7,335 bases of DNA, from the NCBI GenBank assembly GCA_051010395.1, contig JBPCVQ010000350.1, positions 1 through 7,335 on the forward strand. The letters are read 5' to 3'. How positions within the stretch are numbered: the first letter of the stretch is position 1; every line of letters begins with the position of its first letter. The position numbers and the translations under genes are program-made. Under the pieces are notes generated by a model, which saw nothing but the letters and a program-made list of their open reading frames with translations, was not told where the DNA came from and searched no databases. Source of the DNA: JANQPX01 sp051010395. GTDB taxonomy: Bacteria; Pseudomonadota; Alphaproteobacteria; Geminicoccales; Geminicoccaceae. Shown here piece by piece: positions 1-5,257 of the stretch.

Positions 1-719
1 CCACAGCGCCATTTGCGGCGGTATCCAGCGCCGACGATCTGAAAACCGCGCTCGCCGCGATCGGCTCGCCCGCCATCTTGAAGACCAGGCGCATGGGCTA
101 TGACGGCAAGGGGCAAATGAGGCTGGATGCAGGCGCCGATCCTCGGGTGGTCTGGGATGAGCTTGGCGGCCAGGAGGCCGTCCTCGAGGGGTTTGTGACC
201 TTCGAGCGCGAGCTTTCGGTGATCGTTGCGCGTGCCGAAGATGGTAAGAAGGCGGCTTACGTGCCGGTCGAGAACCTGCATGAGAACCATATTCTCTCGA
301 AGACCATCGCACCGGCGCGGATTGCAGATGACCAGGCGGCGGCCGCAATGGCATTGGCCGAGCGCATCGCTGACGGGCTCGATCTGGTCGGTCTGCTCGC
401 CGTCGAGATGTTCCAGACATCGGACGGCAAGATCCTGGTGAACGAGCTGGCGCCGAGGCCGCATAATTCCGGGCATTGGACAATCGATGCCTGCCTGGTC
501 AGCCAGTTCGAGCAGACGGTGCGCGCGATCACCGGCCTGCCGCTCGGCTCACCGGCACGTTTTGTCGATGCTGATATGGACAATCTTCTGGGTGACGCTG
601 CGGAGGATTGGCCTGCGCTGATCCAACGACCGAATGCCAGGCTGCATCTCTACGGCAAGACGCCGATCCGGCCTGGACGAAAGCACGGACACGTCACCAC
701 GCTTCGCCTAGAGACCTGA
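1..719 (+). CDS. purK: N5-carboxyaminoimidazole ribonucleotide synthase, C-terminal part (5' end outside window)
   Basis: This ATP-grasp enzyme makes N5-CAIR from AIR, bicarbonate and ATP in cytoplasmic purine synthesis; PurE then converts N5-CAIR to CAIR. The frame is open from base 3 and gives 238 residues to the TGA at 717-719. The family is usually about 355-360 residues, so roughly the first 120 (most of the N-terminal AIR-binding domain) lie upstream. Visible family blocks, in order: an ILKTRRMGYDGKGQ nucleotide-binding loop near the start, the segment FERELSVIVAR, the stretch YVPVENLHENHIL, the ATP-grasp metal-binding block VNELAPRPHNSGHWTIDA, then SQFEQTVRAITGLPLG. The C-terminal lobe has LHLYGKTPIRPGRKHGHV, where the family more often has RKMGH. 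An internal TTG at 78 is not the start, because clear PurK sequence precedes it. purE often lies just upstream in related bacteria. No terminator is evident after the stop. Identification is very secure. Confidence 0.97.
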   Translation, partial: TAPFAAVSSADDLKTALAAIGSPAILKTRRMGYDGKGQMRLDAGADPRVVWDELGGQEAVLEGFVTFERELSVIVARAEDGKKAAYVPVENLHENHILSKTIAPARIADDQAAAAMALAERIADGLDLVGLLAVEMFQTSDGKILVNELAPRPHNSGHWTIDACLVSQFEQTVRAITGLPLGSPARFVDADMDNLLGDAAEDWPALIQRPNARLHLYGKTPIRPGRKHGHVTTLRLET

Positions 720-940
720 GCAAGGCCGGCAAAGCTCAGCAGACCCCCGAGGTGGCAACGTCAAGACAACAGGGGCCGGCACGGTGCGGCATTGTTAACG
801 TAAAGCGGGAATCGGCTTCCTTCTGACTTTGACCCGCTCCTGCCTCAAGGCCAGGTTGGTACGACGGTCAAAAAGAGCACAAAGCTGACAGTTTACTATC
901 TATCTACTCGGCGGAAATTTGCCGCGCGTGCTTCATGGGG

Positions 941-1077
941 AGCATGTCAAACTGTGGGAGATTGGCCAGAAACTTCATCAGAAGGGTTGTCGGGTCTCGC
1001 CGAATCCAGGGCCTGTCGTGAGGTGAGCATGTTTGGATCTGATCGACCTCAGGTCATCTCCCACACAATGGCATGCT
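941..1077. repeat. Imperfect 22-bp inverted repeat enclosing about 93 bp
   Basis: The left arm 941-962 reads AGCATG, six bases, then TGTGGGAGAT. The reverse complement of 1056-1077 reads AGCATG, six bases, then TGTGGGAGAT at identical spacing, so 18 of 22 positions match, including a perfect 10-base block at 953-962 / 1056-1065. This is the arrangement of the ends of a small non-autonomous element (MITE-like) or of a decayed insertion sequence, but no direct target duplication is evident outside the arms and no transposase is left. It could also form a long-loop RNA hairpin. Only the repeat itself is seen; its nature is inference. Confidence 0.5.
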
Positions 1078-1134
1078 TCCGAGTTAGATCATGCCCCTCT
1101 CTCAAGAGGATGGGCAAAATTCCAACTTCTGCGA

Positions 1135-1214
1135 TTTAAAAAACCTTTTAGTTGAAAAAATACAAATGAAAACGTACCAAGAGTTGTTTTAAAAACCTTA
1201 CTAGGAGAACCTCG
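1135..1214 (+). promoter_or_regulatory. AT-rich leader and ribosome site of the avidin gene
   Basis: This is the most AT-rich stretch upstream of any gene here. A possible sigma-70-like -35 TTGAAA lies at 1152-1157, with a poor -10 TACCAA at 1175-1180 after a 17-base spacer, so the promoter call is weak. A near-identical segment occurs twice: TTTAAAAAACCTT at 1135-1147 and TTTAAAAACCTT at 1188-1199. The ribosome site AGGAG at 1203-1207 sits seven bases before the ATG at 1215, and is strong evidence for that start. AT-rich DNA of this kind is also a usual target for xenogeneic silencers of the Ros/MucR or H-NS-like type (inference). Confidence 0.4.
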
Positions 1215-1709
1215 ATGAGATACTCTGCGTATGTCCTTGCAGGCCTTTTAGCAACCGCTGCCCCTGAATTTGCGGTTGCGGACAACCAACAGGTTGACTT
1301 CGAAGAGAACATGCTGGCGGTAGCTTCAAGTTGGACTAACCAATCAGGTTCTGTGGCAAGTCTCTCATTCGCACAATCTACATCTCAACCAAATGTTTAT
1401 GTTGTTTCTGGAACTTACGTAAATAACGAAGCCCAGTACCAATGTAAGGGAACGCCATACCCGCTTTCAGGAATATACTATACAAATACGGAAACAATTT
1501 CTTTTTCTGTAGCATGGTCAAACAGTAGTGAAGACTGTCAATCTGTAACTGGATGGACAGGCTATATTGATATTGATTCATCGCAGATGAAAATGGAAAC
1601 AAAATGGAATCTTGCTTATTCTGATGTAAGCGGGCGACAGATCGAACAAGGTTCTGATACATTTACAATGACCTCGACCATCAGAAATGCAAGCCTAACA
1701 AAACAATAG
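1215..1709 (+). CDS. Secreted avidin-family biotin-binding protein, rhizavidin-like
   Basis: The product is 164 residues with a signal peptide: a short basic start (MRYS), a hydrophobic core at about 5-16 and a signal peptidase I site AVA|D after residue 22. The rest reads as an avidin beta-barrel. Residues matching the streptavidin biotin pocket are N42 and S46 (in WTNQSGS), Y68 and N70 (GTYVN), W101 (FSVAW), S110, T112 and W114 (CQSVTGW), W131 and L133 (KWNLAY) and D148 (GSDTF). C77 and C108 match the cysteine pair of rhizavidin, the dimeric avidin of Rhizobium etli. Several stretches are near-identical to my memory of that protein: NQSGS, PYPL, TGWTGY, WNLAY and IEQG.DTF. Nothing matches the tetramer-interface Trp120 of streptavidin. 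Compared with remembered rhizavidin, the beta2-beta3 hairpin is about six residues longer. Coding GC is about 40% (96 of 240 at 1321-1560), with AGA and ATA codons, unlike the neighbours. It stands alone between an AT-rich leader and a terminator. The role is biotin capture in the periplasm or outside the cell; the biological purpose is unknown. Confidence 0.93.
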   Translation: MRYSAYVLAGLLATAAPEFAVADNQQVDFEENMLAVASSWTNQSGSVASLSFAQSTSQPNVYVVSGTYVNNEAQYQCKGTPYPLSGIYYTNTETISFSVAWSNSSEDCQSVTGWTGYIDIDSSQMKMETKWNLAYSDVSGRQIEQGSDTFTMTSTIRNASLTKQ

Positions 1710-1759
1710 CAATTTTGACGCCATCGTTTGATGGGTAGCGAAACCTAACCAAGGAAAAG

Positions 1760-1796
1760 CCCTGCCAGAATCTTTGCGATTTTGGCAGGGAGTTTT
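1760..1796 (+). terminator. Intrinsic terminator of the avidin gene
   Basis: The left arm 1760-1772 (CCCTGCCAGAATC) pairs with the right arm 1778-1790 (GATTTTGGCAGGG). All 13 pairs form, one as a G-U wobble, around a five-base loop, and a TTTT run follows at 1793-1796. On the other strand AAAA precedes the stem, so it may also work in reverse. A small CCATC/GATGG hairpin (1721-1725 / 1730-1734) lies between the stop codon and the terminator. Confidence 0.85.
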
Positions 1797-2100
1797 GCCC
1801 CCCATCAGCAGGAAATTGGCATGGTGGGAGCGATCTACTCTGCTGCAAAAACGAATAAGAGTTTAGGTCTCCCGATGGCGCAATTCGGACCATCACGGCC
1901 ACTTTCTGGTCGTCGCTTGAATTTGGGATTTTCAGTTTTTGGATTTATCAGAGATTCCAGGCCAGCGAGCCGGGGAGTGTGGTTGATCGCTGTGCAGGCT
2001 TCTTTTCATGCGCTAGACCTCTGTTGCCCGAACACTGTCGTCCGGCTCCCTTTCGACGTGCCGCTGGATATTTTCAATTGATCTGACATCGAGGCCAACG
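1797..2100. other. Intergenic region upstream of the sulfatase-like gene
   Basis: No gene can be supported in these 304 bases. A plus-strand frame starting at ATG 1821 behind an AGGA (1810-1813) would give 86 residues to 2081, but its composition does not look like a protein family I know and its open frame extends back into the terminator. GC is intermediate between that of the avidin gene and the downstream gene. There is a short near-repeat TTTGGGATTTT / TTTTGGATTTA at about 1922-1947. The promoter of the downstream gene should lie here, but no convincing -35/-10 pair was found. Confidence 0.5.
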
Positions 2101-3918
2101 ATGACCGTCGCAACGCAGAGCCCTCTGACCTTTGGCTATCGGCATTATCTGCTGGCGGCGACGCCGTTTGTCGTCGTCTTTCTGATCATGCCTTGCGAGC
2201 TTTTCTTCACGCAGGCCGAGGAATGGGACGTGCAGCCGGGGCAGCTTGCCATGGTGCCGTTGGCGGGCCTGCTCGGGTGGGGTTTGACATCGCTTTTGCT
2301 GGCGGGGCTTGCGCGTTGGAAGCGGGGTGTTGCGCGCGGCCTTGCCTTGCTGCTGTTCATCGTCGGCTGTTATCTCCTGCTGGCCGATCTCTATTCGCCG
2401 GTGCAGATGAATTCGCTGGATGGGGCGGCGCTCTCGAGCGACGAGCCGCTCAAATATACCTTGCTGGAGCTTGGGATCGGGCTGGTTCTGCTGGTGGTTC
2501 TGGGCCTTCTCTTGAAAGGCCGGGGCGAGCGTGTCGCCGGGGTTTTCGCTACGCTCCTCGTTCTCGCGGGGTTCGCTTATGGCGGCGTGGTGCTGGCCTA
2601 TATGCTGACGCCCGAGCCGGCCATCTCCAGCGCCGAGGCCGATACCGGGGCAGGCTCGGGCAATGTCTATCACGTCGTGCTGGATCGCATGCAGACCGAT
2701 GCGTTCCTGGTGTCCGTGGATCGCGCGGCTGCGCGCCCGGCGTTCGAGGGGTTCGAGCTGTTTTCGAACAACGTCTCCAACTACATGATCACCGTGCCCT
2801 CGCGCGCCAGCTATCTCAGCGGCACGTTCTATCACGAGGGCAACTATAAGGAGTGGCATAAGGGGATCTGGCGGCAGCAGGGCATTCAGAAAATGCTCGA
2901 CGAGCAGGGCTACCGTGTCTGGAACTACGTGCCGTTTCGCCAATGGCGTGACCCCTCGGTCGACGTCTTTCGCTATATTCTCGACGTCTATCGGGACCGC
3001 ACAGGTATCGCTGGCAGCAGTCTTTCCGATTTTCTCGTGCTTTGGCTGCTTCGACCCGTGCCCAATGCTTTGACCAACGAGGCGCTTTCGCCGGTCGCCG
3101 GGGCACGGGACCTGATCCTTGCCGGCATGGACCGGCTGGCCGGCGCCTCTTCGGCGAAGGGCGATCGGTCGAAACGCCTGACCATGCGCGAGGGCCTGCA
3201 GGTGGTGGCGAGCAAGCATACCTTCGAGCAGGCGGTGATCGATGAGGAAAAGCGGGCGGCATCCGGCGAGTATGTCTATCTGCATGCCGTGCTGCCGCAT
3301 CTGCCTTATGTGCTCGATGATGGCTGCACCTATCACGGACCGCCCACCAGAAAGCTCGATGAGGCCGAACGCCGGGAAGCCTATCTCGATCAGGCTGTCT
3401 GCTCGGTCCGGCTGATCCGGAATTTTCTCGATCACCTCCGAATGATCGGCCGCTACGACGACGCCACCATCATCATCCACGCCGACACCGGCGCCGAGGA
3501 AGGCTTTCTCGACGATCCCGCAGATTATCGCTCGGCCGGGACGACGCTCGGCAGAGCCGACAACCAGCTCCTGTCCGGCGTCAATGCCTTGCTGATGATC
3601 AAGCGCCCAGGTGGCCGCGGGCCACTACGCGAACAGGAGCGGGTTACGCAGCTTGTTGATCTCTTTCCGAGCCTTGCCGATATTCTGGAGCTTGAAGACA
3701 GCGTGGATGCGCTCGTTCACGGCCGCTCGATCTACGCCACCAAAGACGAACCGCGTGACGTTCGTTTCGGCTTCGATCCGGACGAGCTGTTCGGCTCCAA
3801 TTTCATGGAGGTCCGGATCGAAACACCGGAAGATATCCGCCGCTCGAAGCTCACCGTCGTCGGCCCGGCTCTTACGCCTGCGAACTGGCGACCGGAGATC
3901 CAACAAATCACGGACTAG
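2101..3918 (+). CDS. Membrane-anchored sulfatase/alkaline-phosphatase-superfamily protein with altered active site
   Basis: This 605-residue protein has five predicted membrane segments (about 16-36, 49-71, 77-98, 120-140 and 144-169), then a large periplasmic domain, the layout of LtaS- and EptA-type lipid-headgroup transferases. The domain opens with VYHVVLDRMQTD, where D195 is the likely first metal ligand. ITVPSRASYLSG (230-241) matches the sulfatase signature C/S-x-P-S-R, but with T231 at the formylglycine position, which suggests a Thr nucleophile as in phosphotransferases. LPHLPYV (H400) is the usual mid-domain histidine motif. IIIHADTG (457-464) stands where the family has DHG, so T463 replaces the histidine metal ligand. 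The C-terminal part has LVDLFPSLADIL and HGRSIY blocks. GAGG at 2091-2094 lies six bases before the ATG. The likely role is transfer or hydrolysis of a phospho- or sulfo-group on an envelope glycan or lipid; the substrate is unknown, and a non-catalytic role is possible. Confidence 0.8.
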   Translation: MTVATQSPLTFGYRHYLLAATPFVVVFLIMPCELFFTQAEEWDVQPGQLAMVPLAGLLGWGLTSLLLAGLARWKRGVARGLALLLFIVGCYLLLADLYSPVQMNSLDGAALSSDEPLKYTLLELGIGLVLLVVLGLLLKGRGERVAGVFATLLVLAGFAYGGVVLAYMLTPEPAISSAEADTGAGSGNVYHVVLDRMQTDAFLVSVDRAAARPAFEGFELFSNNVSNYMITVPSRASYLSGTFYHEGNYKEWHKGIWRQQGIQKMLDEQGYRVWNYVPFRQWRDPSVDVFRYILDVYRDRTGIAGSSLSDFLVLWLLRPVPNALTNEALSPVAGARDLILAGMDRLAGASSAKGDRSKRLTMREGLQVVASKHTFEQAVIDEEKRAASGEYVYLHAVLPHLPYVLDDGCTYHGPPTRKLDEAERREAYLDQAVCSVRLIRNFLDHLRMIGRYDDATIIIHADTGAEEGFLDDPADYRSAGTTLGRADNQLLSGVNALLMIKRPGGRGPLREQERVTQLVDLFPSLADILELEDSVDALVHGRSIYATKDEPRDVRFGFDPDELFGSNFMEVRIETPEDIRRSKLTVVGPALTPANWRPEIQQITD

Positions 3919-3933
3919 GTGGCGTGGCCACCT
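3917..3933 (+). terminator. Short hairpin at the stop of the sulfatase-like gene
   Basis: AGGTGGC (3917-3923) and GCCACCT (3927-3933) form a perfect seven-base stem with a GTG loop, starting inside the TAG stop codon. No T-run follows, so termination here is a guess. The gene is convergent with the next one, and the 130 bases between them hold nothing else I can name. Confidence 0.35.
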
Positions 3934-4048
3934 CATTGACTTGGGGCCGCTTTCGAAGAACGGGCCTGGCACGCCAACGGTATGCAGCCCCTTGTTGGGA
4001 TGGCTTCAAGACGTGGTCGGGCCGAACGATCGACAAGCTCAGGCAAGT

Positions 4049-4936
4049 TCAGCCGGGGCCCGCCGGGCCCCGGTGGAGGGCTTGGCTGAGGCAGTGGACG
4101 CCGCCGCCGCCGAGCGTGAACATCGACATGTCCGGCGAGAAGACTTCGAAGCCGAGGGCCTGCATTTTGGCGTTCAACTCGTCGGCGCCCTTCATCGAGA
4201 GGACCTTGTCGTTGCCGAGGGCGACGAGGTTGACGCCGAGGTTTTTGGCTTCGCGATAGGGCACGTCGACGAAGTCGAAGCTCCAGTCTTTAAGCTGCTT
4301 GACCAGCCAGGGCTCCAGGGCGTCGAGGCAGGCGACCAGGAGCTTTTCTTTGAGCGGCACGGCAAGGCCGTCCATATGTACGAACTCGCGTGAGATCGGG
4401 GCGGTGATCGCCTCCCAGCCTTCTTCTCGCACAAAGTCGGCGACTTGCTCGGCGCCCGCCTGTTCCGAGCGCTCGCCACAATAGCCGATGAGGACGCGGC
4501 CGGGCTCAAGGATGACGAAGTCCCCGCCTTCGAAATGGCCGGCGGTGGCGTAGCGCCAGATGGGAATGTCATTCGCCTGGTAGAACTGGATGGCGGAGAC
4601 GTAGTCGGCGCGGCGGACTTTTAGCTGCATGTGGCAAATGAGGGCGCCCCAAGGCGTCATGGCCGAGCTGTCGCGTGCGAAAAAGTTGCGATGAAGGACG
4701 GGGTCTGGTTCGAGATAATGGCAAGTGACGCCGTTGTGCTCGTAGATCGACACCATCTCGGCATGCTGGGCCTGGGCGGTCTGCAGGTCGAACCTGGCAC
4801 CGGTCATGTGGGCGTTGGCGAGGGTGCGCCCGATCAGCGGGCCGGCTTCGACCCAGCGATAGAAGTCCGGCTTGCCGAGGAGAACGTCGGTGAGTGGGCC
4901 GTAGTCGTTATCGATGCCCCATTGTCTGCTGCTCAT
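4049..4936 (-). CDS. Amidinotransferase / dimethylargininase / arginine-deiminase-family hydrolase
   Basis: The 295-residue cytoplasmic protein belongs to the guanidino-group-modifying superfamily (penteins: arginine deiminase, DDAH, amidinotransferase). It shows the family residues in order: FARD (D89), HFEGGD (E136 and D139), VHMDG (H187 and D189) and GGGGVHCLSQ (C282). These match the Asp, Glu, His-x-Asp and nucleophilic Cys of arginine deiminase. The reaction would attack the guanidinium carbon through a Cys thioester-like adduct, releasing ammonia, an alkylamine or an amidino group. The length fits DDAH-like enzymes (about 250-300) better than arginine deiminases (about 410). The start is supported by GGAGG (4946-4942) five bases before the ATG. 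The gene is divergent from the ABC importer, so its substrate could be what that system imports (inference). The last codons form a perfect GC hairpin (4053-4073) and encode a Gly/Pro tail after the catalytic Cys. The exact substrate cannot be told from sequence. Confidence 0.87.
   Translation of the reverse strand: MSSRQWGIDNDYGPLTDVLLGKPDFYRWVEAGPLIGRTLANAHMTGARFDLQTAQAQHAEMVSIYEHNGVTCHYLEPDPVLHRNFFARDSSAMTPWGALICHMQLKVRRADYVSAIQFYQANDIPIWRYATAGHFEGGDFVILEPGRVLIGYCGERSEQAGAEQVADFVREEGWEAITAPISREFVHMDGLAVPLKEKLLVACLDALEPWLVKQLKDWSFDFVDVPYREAKNLGVNLVALGNDKVLSMKGADELNAKMQALGFEVFSPDMSMFTLGGGGVHCLSQALHRGPAGPG
4053..4073 (-). other. Perfect GC hairpin in the last codons of the amidinohydrolase gene
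   Basis: CCGGGGCCC (4053-4061) pairs with GGGCCCCGG (4065-4073) around a GCC loop. The stem is nine uninterrupted G-C pairs inside the coding end (HRGPAGPG then stop). There is no U-run on either strand, so it is not a classical terminator, but it may pause transcription or protect the 3' end of the mRNA. Confidence 0.6.
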
Positions 4937-4970
4937 CGCCGCCTCCGTTTCATCGGGTTTGCTTCGATCG

Positions 4971-4999
4971 AGACTAAAGAAGCCGGGCTGACCTGCAAG
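4971..4999 (-). promoter_or_regulatory. Candidate promoter of the amidinohydrolase gene
   Basis: On the minus strand CTTGCA (4999-4994) is followed, after 17 bases, by TAGTCT (4976-4971). The -35 resembles the rhizobial CTTGAC; the -10 is poor. It lies about 35 bases before the start codon. Confidence 0.25.
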
Positions 5000-5014
5000 T
5001 CGCTCACATCGACC

Positions 5015-5033
5015 ATGCCGACATTCCCGGCAT
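5015..5033. promoter_or_regulatory. 19-bp dyad, possible operator
   Basis: ATGCCG (5015-5020), seven bases, then CGGCAT (5028-5033) form a perfect dyad upstream of both divergent genes. The spacing suits a dimeric helix-turn-helix regulator. The function is inferred from position only. Confidence 0.35.
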
Positions 5034-5159
5034 CAAAGGATAGGTTCCAGATCGGTTTGCGACTGACTGGGAAATAGACGCGGCCGTATTCTTGTCGTTG
5101 TCAGATTACCGAAATGTCCCGTCTCTCCGGCTATTTTTCAACCAAGGAACTTGTCCTCT

Positions 5160-5174
5160 GTTCAACAAATGAAC
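5160..5174. promoter_or_regulatory. 15-bp dyad GTTCA-N5-TGAAC, possible operator
   Basis: A perfect five-base dyad lies about 20 bases upstream of the candidate -35 of the ABC operon, a usual position for an activator site. It is short enough to be chance. Confidence 0.3.
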
Positions 5175-5192
5175 GGCTCGACATGCGAGAAT

Positions 5193-5222
5193 CTTGGTTT
5201 TCCGTTGCCTCTTGCTCTATCT
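5193..5222 (+). promoter_or_regulatory. Candidate promoter of the ABC transporter operon
   Basis: CTTGGT at 5193-5198 and CTATCT at 5217-5222 resemble the rhizobial housekeeping consensus CTTGAC/CTATAT (4 of 6 and 5 of 6), but the spacer is 18 rather than 17 bases. If it is used, the mRNA starts just before 5230 and the first gene begins at 5258, not at the upstream in-frame ATG at 5114. Confidence 0.35.
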
Positions 5223-5257
5223 ATGCAGCGAGTCGAAGCGAGCGCAGGGAGGCGATC

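Larger units (their letters stand above)
720..1214. other. Intergenic region between purK and the avidin gene
   Basis: I see no convincing gene in these 495 bases. The GTG-initiated frame 954-1139 (61 codons) has no good ribosome site and does not resemble a family I know. A short minus-strand frame over about 1043-903 reads like protein in places but lacks a proper start. What can be seen: a weak six-base dyad AGCGGG/CCCGCT (804-809 / 833-838) with a 23-base loop and no T-run; a long-spaced imperfect inverted repeat (listed separately); an 11-base palindrome GACCTCAGGTC at 1045-1055; and a sharp drop in GC from about 1130, leading into the avidin promoter area. It could be a decayed mobile element or a simple spacer. 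Confidence 0.6.
4937..5257. other. Divergent control region between the amidinohydrolase and the ABC operon
   Basis: The 321 bases carry no supported gene. An open frame runs in from 5114 in phase with the binding protein, but it has no signal peptide or ribosome site at its start. The region holds two dyads and two weak promoter candidates (listed separately), which fits shared regulation of the two divergent transcripts by a factor not encoded in this window. Confidence 0.6.

Noticed and set aside
804..838. Dyad AGCGGG/CCCGCT as a purK terminator
   Set aside because: The loop is 23 bases and no T-run follows.
954..1139. 61-codon plus-strand frame beginning with GTG
   Set aside because: No ribosome site, overlaps the inverted repeat, and no recognised protein family; kept only as a possible remnant.
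1378..1662. 94-codon minus-strand frame inside the avidin gene
   Set aside because: It lies wholly antisense to a gene with diagnostic avidin residues and a signal peptide, and has no ribosome site or domain.
1821..2081. Possible 86-residue plus-strand protein with an AGGA before ATG 1821
   Set aside because: Its composition is not protein-like, it has no known motif, and the frame runs back into the avidin terminator. It cannot be supported without homologues.
2074..3480. Long minus-strand open frame (about 468 codons) under the sulfatase-like gene
   Set aside because: It is antisense to a gene with clear family motifs, rich in Arg, Gln and His as expected from reading GC-rich codons backward, and has no recognisable domain.
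4631..5077. 148-codon plus-strand frame overlapping the 5' end of the amidinohydrolase gene
   Set aside because: It is antisense to conserved catalytic-domain sequence and to the control region, with no ribosome site.
5114..5257. In-frame upstream start (ATG 5114) for the binding protein
   Set aside because: The 48-residue extension has no signal-peptide character, lacks a ribosome site, and would bury the good signal peptide that begins at 5258.
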